Shown here: positions 26,664-37,429 of the stretch, in pieces
Numbering within the stretch: the stretch's first letter is position 1
Layout: each line of letters starts with the position of its first letter
Source: CAZGAQ01 sp964523405
GTDB lineage: Bacteria > Planctomycetota > Phycisphaerae > UBA1845 > Fen-1342
DNA length: 64,000 nt
Direction: 5' to 3'
NCBI GenBank assembly: GCA_964523405.1
Contig: CAZGAQ010000004.1
Coordinates: forward strand, 62,001-126,000
The notes under the pieces: model-generated
Databases searched by the model: none
What the model was told of the DNA's origin: nothing
What the model saw: only the letters and a program-made list of their open reading frames with translations
Position numbers and translations under genes: made by a program

Positions 26664-27362
26664 TCACGGTCGCGACCCAGATTCCCGACCGCCCAGAGCC
26701 TCCAGTTCGCGCACGATATTGTCACGCGCCGCCGCCTCCAGCGCCGCACGCCCCACCGGAGTACCGAAGAGCTGCGGCCGGGCAAGCAGCTTCTGCAGAA
26801 ACGCACGCCGCCCGGCGCGGTACGCTGCGGGCCCGACATGCGCGTACTCCGCCTGAATGCCCCGCACATACTCGACGTACCGCGGGGCGGCGGCCGCCAG
26901 AATCGCCAGATCGATATCGGCCACAAGCTGTTCGTCGCCCGTCTGGGCCCTCCCGTCGTGCCGCGTCGCCAGGATCAGGCGCCGCACCGTCTCCTGCCAC
27001 GCCTCCGCCACGCCCAGCTCACGCAGGAGCTCGACCGCCAGGTCAGCACTGCGCGCCTCATTGTCCGGCGCCCCGGGCACGTAAACAGCATCGTGCAGCC
27101 AGAGGGCAAACTCCACCGCGTCCGGAGCGGCCGCTGCGCCGCGGAAGCGGTCGAGCCCCTGCAGGCACTCCACGACGTGACCGAGCCCGTGATACACCCG
27201 CCCGAGCTGACAATACGCCGCCGCCAGACGCGCGAATTGCCTCGCCGGCCGCATCGCGTCCACTGTCGTCACGGCCGCCGGCGCCGCGACCCGCGCAACC
27301 AGCGCGGTCCAGCGCGCCTCGAGCGCTGCCAAGTCCAACTCCAGTCTGTCGGTCTCATGCAT
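26664..27362 (-). CDS. HD-superfamily metal-dependent hydrolase-like protein
   Basis: Predicted cytoplasmic protein of 232 residues. The HD pattern is visible: YHGLGHVVECL near residue 58, WLHDAVYVPGAPDNE near 90, LILATRHDGR near 130 and DIDLAILAA near 150, ending with a helical C-terminus (FLQKLLARPQLFGTP). This family is often misnamed an NMDA-receptor subunit in databases. Substrate unknown. ATG 27362 is chosen since the family starts there; the upstream extension is shadow sequence. Ribosome site is weak. It is divergent from the LemA-like gene at 27534. Confidence 0.85.
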   Translation of the reverse strand: MHETDRLELDLAALEARWTALVARVAAPAAVTTVDAMRPARQFARLAAAYCQLGRVYHGLGHVVECLQGLDRFRGAAAAPDAVEFALWLHDAVYVPGAPDNEARSADLAVELLRELGVAEAWQETVRRLILATRHDGRAQTGDEQLVADIDLAILAAAAPRYVEYVRGIQAEYAHVGPAAYRAGRRAFLQKLLARPQLFGTPVGRAALEAAARDNIVRELEALGGRESGSRP

Positions 27363-27533
27363 ACGGCCGCACCGGTAACGATCGGATTGCGGGCCACGCG
27401 CCCCACGCGCACACGATAGTCCCAGGCCGCAACCGACAACAGCGCCATCGCGCCGCGTGTCCCCAACCGGTCGCCGGACACCCCCTGGGTGCCCGTTGCC
27501 CGCCCCGCCGGGGCCGCCGTACACTGCCTCCCC

Positions 27534-28862
27534 ATGTCGGGTCCGCAACTTCTGCTTCTGATCCTGGGCATCGGCGGCCTGTTGGTCCTGCTGTGCCTCT
27601 GGGGTTCCATCCGGGCGGCACGGCGGCAGCGCCTCATCGACAACCTGCCCACCTGCAAAACCACCGGCGTGTTCATTGGCCTCGTCGAACTACAGGGCAC
27701 GGCCGAGTCCGAGCAACCCCTGCGCAGCTACCTCGCCGAGCGGGCTTGCGTGCACTATTCCTACTCGATCAGCGAGCGCTGGTCGCGAACCGTCACCGAA
27801 ACATACACCGACAAGGACGGCAAGACGCACACGCGGACGCGGCACGAAAGCGGCTGGACCACGGTCGCCAGTGGCGGCGAACAGCAGCAGTTCTACCTGC
27901 AGGACGACTGCGGCGTGGTGCGCGTCAATCCCGAGGGGGCGCAGGTCGAACCCCAGACGATCTTCTCCGAAACCTGCGGCGCTGGCGCGCCGCTGTATTA
28001 CGGCAAGGGGCCATCCGGCAGCGTGGCACACTCGGATCACGTGCGCGCCTTCCACGAGCAGGCGCTCGTTCTGCACGCGCCCGTGTATGTGGTGGGCCAG
28101 GCGCGCGAACGCCAGGACGTGGTGGCGCCCGAGATCACCGCGGACAAAACTGCGCCCCTGTTCCTGATCTCGACCCGCAGCGAGAAACAGGTCAGCCGTG
28201 GCTACTGGTGGACATTCTGGCTCCTGGGCCTGCTCGGACTGGGCCTGGCTGGTGGGACGGCCTACTGGCTGGGCCGCGGCGCGAGTCACGGAGGCACGCT
28301 TGGTCCCGGCGTGCCGCTGTTCGTGCCTGTGGGGCTGGCCTATCTGACGCTTTGGCTGCTCGGGTCGGCGTGGATGATGTACAACAGCCTCGTCGACCTG
28401 CGGCAGCGCGTGCGGCAGGCCTGGTCGAACGTCGACGTGCAGCTCAAGCGACGCCACGACCTCATCCCGCAACTGGTGCGCGTCGTCGAAGGCCTGCGCG
28501 ACTACGAGCGCCAGGTGCAAACCGAGGTCGCGGCCCTGCGGCGCCAGCTCGAAATCACGCCGCCCGGCGAACCGGGACCCGATCCCGCCGGCTGTGGCCC
28601 GGCCCTGCGCACGATCGTGGAGCGCTACCCCGAGCTGCGCGCGGACGAGGCCTTCCTGAACCTGCAGCGGAATCTCGGCGACACCGAGCAGCGCATCGCG
28701 CTGGCCCGCGGCTACTTCAACGAGATCGCCAACCACTACAACACACGGTTGGAGCTCGTGCCGGATCGCTGGCTCGCCACTCTGGGCGCGCTGCGCCCAC
28801 AGAACCTCATCGGGGCCACCGCTTTCGAGCGCGCCCCCGTCGCGGTGCGCCTCGCGCAATAA
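27534..28862 (+). CDS. BAM (GIDE-like) domain fused to LemA domain, membrane protein
   Basis: Residues 1-20 form a membrane segment, then a BAM/GIDE domain like that of the mitochondrial ligase MUL1 (LPTCKTTGVFIGLVELQGTAESE, recognised by TTGVFIGLVELQGTAE), with LAERACVHYSYSI. Two further membrane helices lie at about 225-245 and 257-277. The C-terminal 160 residues are a LemA domain: MYNSLVDLRQRVRQAWSNVDVQLKRRHDLIPQLV, cited by NVDVQLKRRHDLIP, then the helical bundle ending YFNEIANHYNTRLE. LemA proteins and GIDE-type proteins are usually encoded separately; here they are one chain of 442 residues. Role unknown; probably inner membrane. Confidence 0.88.
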   Translation: MSGPQLLLLILGIGGLLVLLCLWGSIRAARRQRLIDNLPTCKTTGVFIGLVELQGTAESEQPLRSYLAERACVHYSYSISERWSRTVTETYTDKDGKTHTRTRHESGWTTVASGGEQQQFYLQDDCGVVRVNPEGAQVEPQTIFSETCGAGAPLYYGKGPSGSVAHSDHVRAFHEQALVLHAPVYVVGQARERQDVVAPEITADKTAPLFLISTRSEKQVSRGYWWTFWLLGLLGLGLAGGTAYWLGRGASHGGTLGPGVPLFVPVGLAYLTLWLLGSAWMMYNSLVDLRQRVRQAWSNVDVQLKRRHDLIPQLVRVVEGLRDYERQVQTEVAALRRQLEITPPGEPGPDPAGCGPALRTIVERYPELRADEAFLNLQRNLGDTEQRIALARGYFNEIANHYNTRLELVPDRWLATLGALRPQNLIGATAFERAPVAVRLAQ

Positions 28863-28998
28863 CCGACCACCAGGCATGCACCCCGGCCCCAACCCCGGCC
28901 CGAGCGCAGCGGCGGACCGGCCAACGTGAAACGCAATGAGGCTCGCCACCCGCAGCACGGCCGTGCCTCCGGCGCGCGCCGCCACGGGCTGCCAGACC

Positions 28999-31179
28999 CT
29001 ACTTCCCCTGCAACGCCACCAGGGTCCCGTCCATGCCCGCCACGTAACACACCGGCTTGCCCCCAGCCACGTCCACCGTGACGGGCGCCATGACGAACAG
29101 CCCCGGCGTAACCTGATAGCTCCACAGCACCCGACCGTCCGTGCCATCCAGCACGCTCAGCCGCCCCCGATTCGAGCAGACATAGATGCGCCCGTCTGCT
29201 TCCGTCGGCGCGCTCGGAAAACGCCCGGCCGGCACGTCGGCAGACCAGATTGGCTCGCCCGTGTCACTCAGCCGCAGCACGTGATCGTCCGTCGTCCGCG
29301 CGAGCAGAGTCTTCCCGTCCGCGGACCGGCTAATGGCGCATACCTTGCGGTCCCACTCCTTGGTGAGCTTGCCCGCCGCGTCAAACGTGCCCAACAGGTA
29401 GCCGCGGTCGCACACGAACAGGTGCTCGCCCAGCACCACTGGCCCGCAATCCGCCGGCGCGTAATACCGCGCCGCGCCACCCTTCGCCGACTTCACCCCC
29501 CACGTCTTCCAGGCCAGCTTCCCGTCACTCCGCTGCACGGCGTACAGGTACCCGTCCCACGCCCCGAATGTCACTACGTCCTGCCAGACCGCCGGCTGCA
29601 CCTCGATACTGAAATCCGCGCGCTCAAAGTGCCACCGCGGCTTCCCGTCGGCGAGTTGCAGCGCGTGCAGCCGTCCGCCATTGTCCCCAACGTAAACCAC
29701 CCCGTCGGCCACGAGCGGCCCCCCGTAGACCGGCACCCCGGTGTCGCAGGCCCAGCGGCGCTGCCCACGCTCATCCAGCGCGTAAACCTGCCCGTCCCCG
29801 GAACCAAAGACCAGCGTCCCCTCCGCCCACGCCGGCGTGCCGAGAATCTCACCCCCCGTCTGAAACGTCCAGCGCTCGTGCCCCGTGCCCTTGTCCAGCG
29901 CCGTGACGAGACCGTCATTACGAACGACGATGAGCAGGTTGCCGGCGAGGACGGGCGCAGCCTTCACGGCGGCAGGCAGGCGCTGTTGCCACACAACCTG
30001 CACGTCGGTCGCATCCCGATAAAAAACCTGCGTCCGCGTATCGCGCCGTTTGTCCGGCAGATTCACGGTAACCGACAGCAAATGCGCCCCCGGCGGCAGA
30101 TCGCCCAACGCGACGTCGAGCGGCTCGAAATTGGCCAGCTTGGCCTTCTCCTGGCCGTCAATGCGAACCACGCCCGTGATCGTCTGGTCCTGGAGCGCGG
30201 CCTTGTTGGGCACCAGGCGCACCGCAAGCGAGCCGCCCCGCACGTGCGTGTCGGGAGGCGGGGCGGCGAGGCGGAACAAACGCGGTGCGGCCGCCTTCGG
30301 CAGCGGCATATCCACCAGCGGTTTCCACGCCGGTCCCGCATTCGGGTCCTTCGTCGCCGGATCGTGAAGATAGTGGTACGCGTACCGCACCCGCCCCTCC
30401 TGCACACTCAGCAGCCCATACCCCGAGTTCTTGCCGAACGTCGAGCCCCCCATCACGCCGGGAATGCCCCCGTTGTCGCGCGTATCGGCGGAATGACCGT
30501 GACCATAAAGCAGCAGCACCACGTTGTAGTCCCGCAGCAAATCGATCAGGGTCTCCTGCTCGGCGGGGTTGGCGAACTCCTCGCTGTACAGCGGATGATG
30601 CAGCGCGATAAAGACCGGGGTCTGGGCCGGCTGACGTGCAAGGTCCGCCTGCAGCCAGGCACGCGTCTTGGCATCGATGCACGGCACCGGCTCCTGCGGC
30701 GCCGCACTGCTGATGGCCACGAAGTGGCAGCCGGACTGGTCAAAAGAGTAGCAGTCGCCACCGTATTTCTTCCGCAACACCTGGTACATCGCCACCCAGG
30801 TGTTGTCGTGATTGCCCGGCAGCGCGTACAGCCGGCACGGCAGCGCCGCAAACGCGCGCTCGAACACGTCGAACGTGTCGTCGCCCATGCCGTATTCGGT
30901 GACGTCCCCGGTCGCCAGCGCAAAGGCCGGCGGCGGCGCCTGAAAACCCGCCGCGACCGCCTGCGGACGCCCCGCCTGCGCGCACACCCACTGGATCGTC
31001 TCCGCACCGTTCGGCGCCCCGGGCGGCCCGAGCCGCGTCAAATGCGGCCCAATATGCACGTCGGAAATGTGCAGTACCGAAAAACCGGCACCGGTCGCTG
31101 CGGCCGGCTGACTCTGCGCCGCGGCCAAACCGGCCAACAGGGCAACCACCACCAGAGCGAGATAGCGAACGCGCGTCAT
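28999..31179 (-). CDS. exported metallophosphoesterase with C-terminal PQQ-like propeller
   Basis: ATG 31179, with GGGAG seven bases upstream. Signal peptide, then a calcineurin-like phosphoesterase: LHISDVHIGPH, ATGDVTEYG, LPGNHDN, ALHHPLY and YGHGHS give all five metal-binding blocks. A beta-sandwich domain follows (residues 280-375; GVVRIDGQEKAKL). The last 350 residues are a PQQ-enzyme-type beta-propeller with repeats GLVTALDKGTGHERWTF, GQVYALDERGQRRW and GRLHALQLADGKPRW. Cofactor binding is not implied; these propellers often act as scaffolds. The long minus-strand frame that continues beyond 31179 is not part of the gene. Confidence 0.92.
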   Translation of the reverse strand: MTRVRYLALVVVALLAGLAAAQSQPAAATGAGFSVLHISDVHIGPHLTRLGPPGAPNGAETIQWVCAQAGRPQAVAAGFQAPPPAFALATGDVTEYGMGDDTFDVFERAFAALPCRLYALPGNHDNTWVAMYQVLRKKYGGDCYSFDQSGCHFVAISSAAPQEPVPCIDAKTRAWLQADLARQPAQTPVFIALHHPLYSEEFANPAEQETLIDLLRDYNVVLLLYGHGHSADTRDNGGIPGVMGGSTFGKNSGYGLLSVQEGRVRYAYHYLHDPATKDPNAGPAWKPLVDMPLPKAAAPRLFRLAAPPPDTHVRGGSLAVRLVPNKAALQDQTITGVVRIDGQEKAKLANFEPLDVALGDLPPGAHLLSVTVNLPDKRRDTRTQVFYRDATDVQVVWQQRLPAAVKAAPVLAGNLLIVVRNDGLVTALDKGTGHERWTFQTGGEILGTPAWAEGTLVFGSGDGQVYALDERGQRRWACDTGVPVYGGPLVADGVVYVGDNGGRLHALQLADGKPRWHFERADFSIEVQPAVWQDVVTFGAWDGYLYAVQRSDGKLAWKTWGVKSAKGGAARYYAPADCGPVVLGEHLFVCDRGYLLGTFDAAGKLTKEWDRKVCAISRSADGKTLLARTTDDHVLRLSDTGEPIWSADVPAGRFPSAPTEADGRIYVCSNRGRLSVLDGTDGRVLWSYQVTPGLFVMAPVTVDVAGGKPVCYVAGMDGTLVALQGK

Positions 31180-31206
31180 GCCGTGCTCCCTGCAGAGTAG
31201 GGGTAC

Positions 31207-31235
31207 TTCAAAGACCGGCACCATTCTGCGATAAT
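31207..31235 (+). promoter_or_regulatory. sigma-70-type promoter of the three-domain lipoprotein
   Basis: TTCAAA (31207-31212), 17-base spacer, GATAAT (31230-31235): four and five of six consensus positions. Predicted start about 31242, leader of about 64 bases. It lies in the short divergent gap with the phosphoesterase gene. Confidence 0.55.
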
Positions 31236-31305
31236 CCCGCGACATCGTCCAGGGATCGCTCGATCGGCCGGGCAACCGGCGTGGCTGGCCTGCGGGAGAC
31301 TGCGA

Positions 31306-34300
31306 ATGAAGCGAACGCGCTGGGGACTGGTGCTCGGGTGCGCCGTGCTGTGCCTGCCGGCCGCGTGCCGGCGGGAAACCTCGCCCGAACCCAATCAACC
31401 GCTCGGCAGCCAGCCCACCACGACCCCCACCGCCACCCAGCCGGTCCTGCACCTCGCCACGCCCCAAGAGCTGGCGCAGCGTAGGCTGTACACCTTCACG
31501 GAGGAGGAGGTCGACCGCTACCTGCCCTATGTGCGCGCCCAGGAGCCCAATCTGCCGCTGCGGGCCGTACGCCTCGGCCGCCAGAACATCGGCCAGCCCT
31601 ACGACCTCTACCTCCTCGGCGAATTTCCCTTCGAGTTCTACGACACCGACCCGCTCTACTGCCTGTCGCACAGCGACTGCCTGACGTTCTGCGAGCACAT
31701 GTACGCCATGGCCCTGTCCCACGACTGGTGGGACTTCCTGCGCACCCTCCAGCGGCTCCGCTACCGCAACGGCGTCATCGGCATGCTGACCCGCAACCAC
31801 TACACCGAGTCCGACTGGGACCGCAATAACGCCTTCCTCTTCGAAGACCTGACCGCCCAACTCGGCCACGGCCAGGCCTGCGTCCCGATGCAAGAGAGAA
31901 TCAACCGGGCAAAGTTCTTCGCCCGGTTCGGTATCGGCCAGGACCTGCCCGTCGAAGACTTCCGCGACGTCTACATCCCCAAGGAAAACGTGCCCGGCAT
32001 CCTCGCCGAACTGCGGACCGGCGACTTCGTAAACATCGTCCGCGGCGACCCCAACTCCCAGTTCGTCGGCCACACCGGCCTCATCGCCCTGGACGACGAC
32101 GGCACCGTGCACTTCCTGCATTCGGCGATCCCGGCCGTGCGCGAGCAGCCGTTGACCGACTTCATCGAGAAAGACCGCAAGTGCATCGGGATTCGAATTC
32201 TGCGCCTGCGGCCGGACGCGGAGGAGCGCCTGGCGGCCGACCGGGCTACCCCGGCACAGCCGCCGACCGACGTGAGCGCCGCCGCCGTGCAGGCCGCTTT
32301 GGCCAAGTCCCCGCTGATGAGTACCGGGGCACCGGTGGGCTATGCTGAGGATTGGGTACACGCCATGCGCATGCAGTCCTGCCGTCTGACCGTCGACACC
32401 ATGCCCGATCCCAACTTCCAAACCGCCGTCGCCGCCGCCGACCAGCGCATCGCCGCCGAGCTCGACATCCCCGAACCCAATCGCGCCTTCGGCGTGCTCG
32501 ACTTGACGGCCGGACGCTTCGCCGCCGTGCGTCCGGACGAAATGTTCTACGGCGCCAGCGTGCCGAAGATCTGCATCGTCGCTGCCTATTTCGACGCCCA
32601 CCCCGACGCCGCCCGGCAACTCGACCCGGACGTCGAGCGCGAACTCCAGCTCGTCATCAAGCGCTCCGACAATGAGCTCGCGGCCAAGTACAGCCAGCTC
32701 GTCGGGCTCGACCGTATCCAGGCCATGATCAACTCGCCGCAGTACAAATTCTATGACCGCGAGCACGGCGGCGGATTGTGGTGCGGCAAACACTACGGCC
32801 TCGAGCAGCCGCGCCTGGGCGACCCCCTCAAGGACCACTCGCACGGCGCAACCGTGCGGCAGTGCCTCCGCTACTACCTGCTCCTCGAGCAGGGCAAGCT
32901 CGTCAACGCCGCGGTCTCCGCAAGACTGAAGCAGATCTTCGCCGCCCCGCAATTCGAGTTCCACAACGAGAGCTTCGTCCGCGGACTGAACGGCCGCAAC
33001 GTCACCATCCTGCGTAAGGGCGGCCTGTGGGAAGACTGGCACCTCGACACCGCACGCGTGGAACACGCCGGCCGCGTGTACCTCCTGGCCGGCATGACCG
33101 AGCACCCCAAGGGACAGGAATACCTGGCGCGGATGGCGGCGGCCGTGGACGACCTGCTGTGCGGACCACAGCCGGCGCTGCCGTATACGCACAAGTTGGT
33201 CTTGCACGAGCAGGCCGCGGACTTCAAGGCCGGCGTGTGCCGCGTGCGCCCGTGGTCGCCTCCTACGACAACATCCGCACCGGCCGACAGCCAGCCGACG
33301 ACGACCGCGAGCGCAACCACCACGGCTAGCGCTCCCGGTGCAGCCAGCGCCCCAGCCCCCGAAGACACATCGCCCGCTCGGCCTCCAACTGTGGACAAAG
33401 ACCGCCTCGTCTTGACCTGCCCCGGTGACGGACAGGAGGTGGTCTACGAATCGCCGCTCCTGCCGGCCGGCCTGTACTTCAACGAGGCCGTGCTCTCCTG
33501 GAACGTCGATGTCCCCACCGGCGCCGGCTTCTGGATCGAGGTGCGCGTCGGCCGGGCGCACGAGAACACGTGGACACCGTACCTGTATCTCGATGACTGG
33601 GGCACAGTGCCCGCCGGCCCCCGCCTCACCCAGTGCGAAGGCGGCAAGATCGACACGGACTACTTCAAGAGCACCGCAACCTTCGACCGTCTGCAGTACC
33701 GCCTGCACGCCCTCGGCCCGGCCGACACACCGGTGCACGTCCGCCGCATCGGCGTGTGCTTCACCGACTCCACCGGCATCCCGCCCGCCCTGCGCCCGCC
33801 GGCCGACCCGCGTCCGCCCGCCCCACCGAGCGCTTGGCAGCGCCGCCTCCCCGTGCCCTTCCGTTCCCAGAAAACCGAGCGCGCGGAGATGAAGCACAAA
33901 ATCTGCAGCCCCACCTCAGTCTCCATGGTCCTCGCGTACCGCGGCATCCAGCACACCGCCGAGGAGGTGGCCGACGTCGCCTTCGACCCCGCGCACAATA
34001 TCTACGGCAACTGGCCACGCAATGTCCAGGCCGCCTACAGCCTGGGCGTGCCGGGTTACCTGGCGCGCTTCTCCAACTGGCGCGACGTCGAGCGCCTCAT
34101 CGCCGACGGCACCCCGCTCATCATCTCCATCCGCTACGCCCGCTCGGGCGCTCTGCGCAACGCCCCCTACGACGACACCGACGGCCACCTCATCGTCCTG
34201 ACCGGCTTCGACGCCGAGGGCCGCGCGGAAATCAACGACCCCGCCGTCGCCACGGCCGACAAGGGCCAGCGCCAGTACTACCGCGAAGACCTCGAAGAAG

Positions 34301-34356
34301 TGTGGATGCGCCCCACCGGCGGCCTGGCCTACGTGCTCCTGCCGAGCGTTCCCTAG
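31306..34356 (+). CDS. three-domain lipoprotein: DUF1460 amidase, beta-lactamase-fold serine hydrolase, C39-like peptidase
   Basis: A 1016-residue lipoprotein (lipobox LPAAC near residue 21). Residues 55-305 are DUF1460, an NlpC/P60-like amidase fold, with HSDCLTFCEH (Cys near 125) and FVGHTGLI (His near 255). Residues 365-620 are a class A beta-lactamase-type serine hydrolase with SVPK (SxxK, near 419), SDNE (SDN, near 453) and RKGG (KTG counterpart, near 571). After a Thr/Ser/Ala/Pro linker comes a beta domain and, from about 850, a C39-like cysteine peptidase with KHKICSPTSVSM (Cys near 866), DGHLIVLTG (His near 959) and INDPAV (Asp near 978). Catalytic residues look intact in all three. 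Peptidoglycan or peptide processing in the periplasm is inferred. Confidence 0.9.
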   Translation: MKRTRWGLVLGCAVLCLPAACRRETSPEPNQPLGSQPTTTPTATQPVLHLATPQELAQRRLYTFTEEEVDRYLPYVRAQEPNLPLRAVRLGRQNIGQPYDLYLLGEFPFEFYDTDPLYCLSHSDCLTFCEHMYAMALSHDWWDFLRTLQRLRYRNGVIGMLTRNHYTESDWDRNNAFLFEDLTAQLGHGQACVPMQERINRAKFFARFGIGQDLPVEDFRDVYIPKENVPGILAELRTGDFVNIVRGDPNSQFVGHTGLIALDDDGTVHFLHSAIPAVREQPLTDFIEKDRKCIGIRILRLRPDAEERLAADRATPAQPPTDVSAAAVQAALAKSPLMSTGAPVGYAEDWVHAMRMQSCRLTVDTMPDPNFQTAVAAADQRIAAELDIPEPNRAFGVLDLTAGRFAAVRPDEMFYGASVPKICIVAAYFDAHPDAARQLDPDVERELQLVIKRSDNELAAKYSQLVGLDRIQAMINSPQYKFYDREHGGGLWCGKHYGLEQPRLGDPLKDHSHGATVRQCLRYYLLLEQGKLVNAAVSARLKQIFAAPQFEFHNESFVRGLNGRNVTILRKGGLWEDWHLDTARVEHAGRVYLLAGMTEHPKGQEYLARMAAAVDDLLCGPQPALPYTHKLVLHEQAADFKAGVCRVRPWSPPTTTSAPADSQPTTTASATTTASAPGAASAPAPEDTSPARPPTVDKDRLVLTCPGDGQEVVYESPLLPAGLYFNEAVLSWNVDVPTGAGFWIEVRVGRAHENTWTPYLYLDDWGTVPAGPRLTQCEGGKIDTDYFKSTATFDRLQYRLHALGPADTPVHVRRIGVCFTDSTGIPPALRPPADPRPPAPPSAWQRRLPVPFRSQKTERAEMKHKICSPTSVSMVLAYRGIQHTAEEVADVAFDPAHNIYGNWPRNVQAAYSLGVPGYLARFSNWRDVERLIADGTPLIISIRYARSGALRNAPYDDTDGHLIVLTGFDAEGRAEINDPAVATADKGQRQYYREDLEEVWMRPTGGLAYVLLPSVP

Positions 34357-34388
34357 CGCGGTCTCGCTCGCGGTGCGTTTGCTCGTCA

Positions 34389-34456
34389 CGTCAGGCGCCT
34401 CTGCCTGACGGGGCGTAGCACGTCCAGCCTCCGCCTGCCCCGAACAAATGTGAGGG
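34389..34456. repeat. GTCAGGC-family palindromic repeat, full copy
   Basis: Perfect 8-bp inverted repeat CGTCAGGC (34389-34396) and GCCTGACG (34403-34410) with a six-base loop, then CGTAGCACG, CAGCCTCCGCCTGCCCCG and AACAAATGTGAGGG. Aligns with 50677-50750 over its length and with shorter pieces at 25697, 26550, 38081 and 63799. Sitting just after a stop codon, it could also act in termination or mRNA 3' protection. Confidence 0.7.
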
Positions 34457-34523
34457 ATGCCTGACGAAGAACGCCCGTTCCCGAGCCGGGTGCTCTGCCC
34501 AAGTCCCCGGCGCAGCCGTATCG

Positions 34524-34585
34524 GTAGGGCAGTTTGCGCAACCACCGACTAGCCGTAGGGCGGATTGCGCAACCACCAACTAGCC
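34524..34585. repeat. 31-bp tandem direct repeat
   Basis: Two adjacent 31-base units, 34524-34554 and 34555-34585, begin GTAGGGC and end ACTAGCC, sharing TTGCGCAACCACC. They differ at four positions. No function evident. Confidence 0.75.
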
Positions 34586-35032
34586 ACCATCTCCCCACCG
34601 CGCCCGCAACCACGCCAACCCGCGACCTGCCGCTCTGGCTCGGTGCCATGTCCGACTCCCCGGCCCAGCAGGTCTCGGGCATGCCGCCCCCACTTCGCAC
34701 CTTGAACTCTGCACTTCGCGCTTCGCCCCGCCCTCCTCCTCGTCATTCCGAAGGAGTGTAGCGACTGACGAATCCGCCCCCGACCCCGCGCACTCCCGCC
34801 GAACCGCACCGCCTCCGCCTGCGACTTCCTCTTTCATTATTCGCCCTTCGCAATTCGCCATTCCCATCTCTGCCGTTCCCCTGCTCCTCAACTCGCTACT
34901 CGCTACTCGACACTCGCTGCTCCCGGCCACTCCGCCCCCCGGGCCCGGTGCCCCCCGCCCCCGCCCCCGCTATCGTGACCCCTTCGCCGCCCGGAATATC
35001 CCGGGCGCGCCCGGAGAGATAACCGTAACTCC

Positions 35033-37009
<1,977 letters not shown>

Positions 37010-37074
37010 GCCGCCCTGTCGCAACCTGTCACTCTGCGTAGCCGCAGGCAACCCGCCGCGGTACAGTCCGTATC

Positions 37075-37260
37075 ATGTTCTGGTGGCGCGCGCTGTTGAA
37101 GCGACTCCGGCCTTTCCGCACTACGCTCGCGGCGGCCGTCCTGGTTCTGTTGCTGCTCGCGGTGGCCAAGATCCACGCTTGCGCCTGCACCGGCGGCAAA
37201 CCGGAATGGCGCTCGCTGAGTACCGATCCGCCGAGCACGCAGACCGCCGGCGATCGTTAA
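37075..37260 (+). CDS. small single-pass membrane protein, hypothetical
   Basis: A 61-residue frame with a basic start (WRALLKRLRPFR), one strong hydrophobic helix (TLAAAVLVLLLLAVAK) and a short tail with CACTGG. The ribosome site is weak. It lies 65 bases after the ABC exporter on the same strand. The charge-then-helix layout favours a real gene, but nothing else supports it. Confidence 0.4.
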   Translation: MFWWRALLKRLRPFRTTLAAAVLVLLLLAVAKIHACACTGGKPEWRSLSTDPPSTQTAGDR

Positions 37261-37273
37261 GCGGATCGACCGC

Positions 37274-37364
37274 GGTGTGCCACGGCTCGGTGAGCCGTGA
37301 TGGGCACGGCAGGGTTTCGTCGCTACGGCTCGCGTTCGGGTGCTACTGCTCTGTGCGCAGTGGC
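37274..37364. repeat. two GCCACTGCT-family palindromes
   Basis: First unit: GTGTGC, then CACGGCTC and GAGCCGTG around a three-base loop (37281-37299), a variant arm. Second unit: GCTACTGCT (37342-37350), loop CTGTG, CGCAGTGGC (37356-37364). Both lie in the leader of the DUF4230 gene. Confidence 0.65.
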
Positions 37365-37429
37365 GCGTGCCGCGGAGTACAACCGCCGTGGCACCCGTGC
37401 GCCGCACGCCCCACAAGGATGGTCCGACC

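Larger units (their letters stand above)
34357..35032. other. 676-base intergenic region with repeats
   Basis: No gene is supported. From left: a full GTCAGGC-family repeat (34389-34456), a 31-bp tandem duplication (34524-34585), then a pyrimidine-rich stretch with simple repetition (CTCGCTACTCGCTACTCG near 34892) just before the ABC transporter start. A phrase GTCATTCCGAAGGAGTG occurs near 34743. Confidence 0.5.

Noticed and set aside
31180..33897. Very long minus-strand frame continuing the phosphoesterase to 33897
   Set aside because: It is the antisense of the three-domain lipoprotein; composition is that of a GC-rich shadow, and the phosphoesterase has a clear start with ribosome site at 31179.
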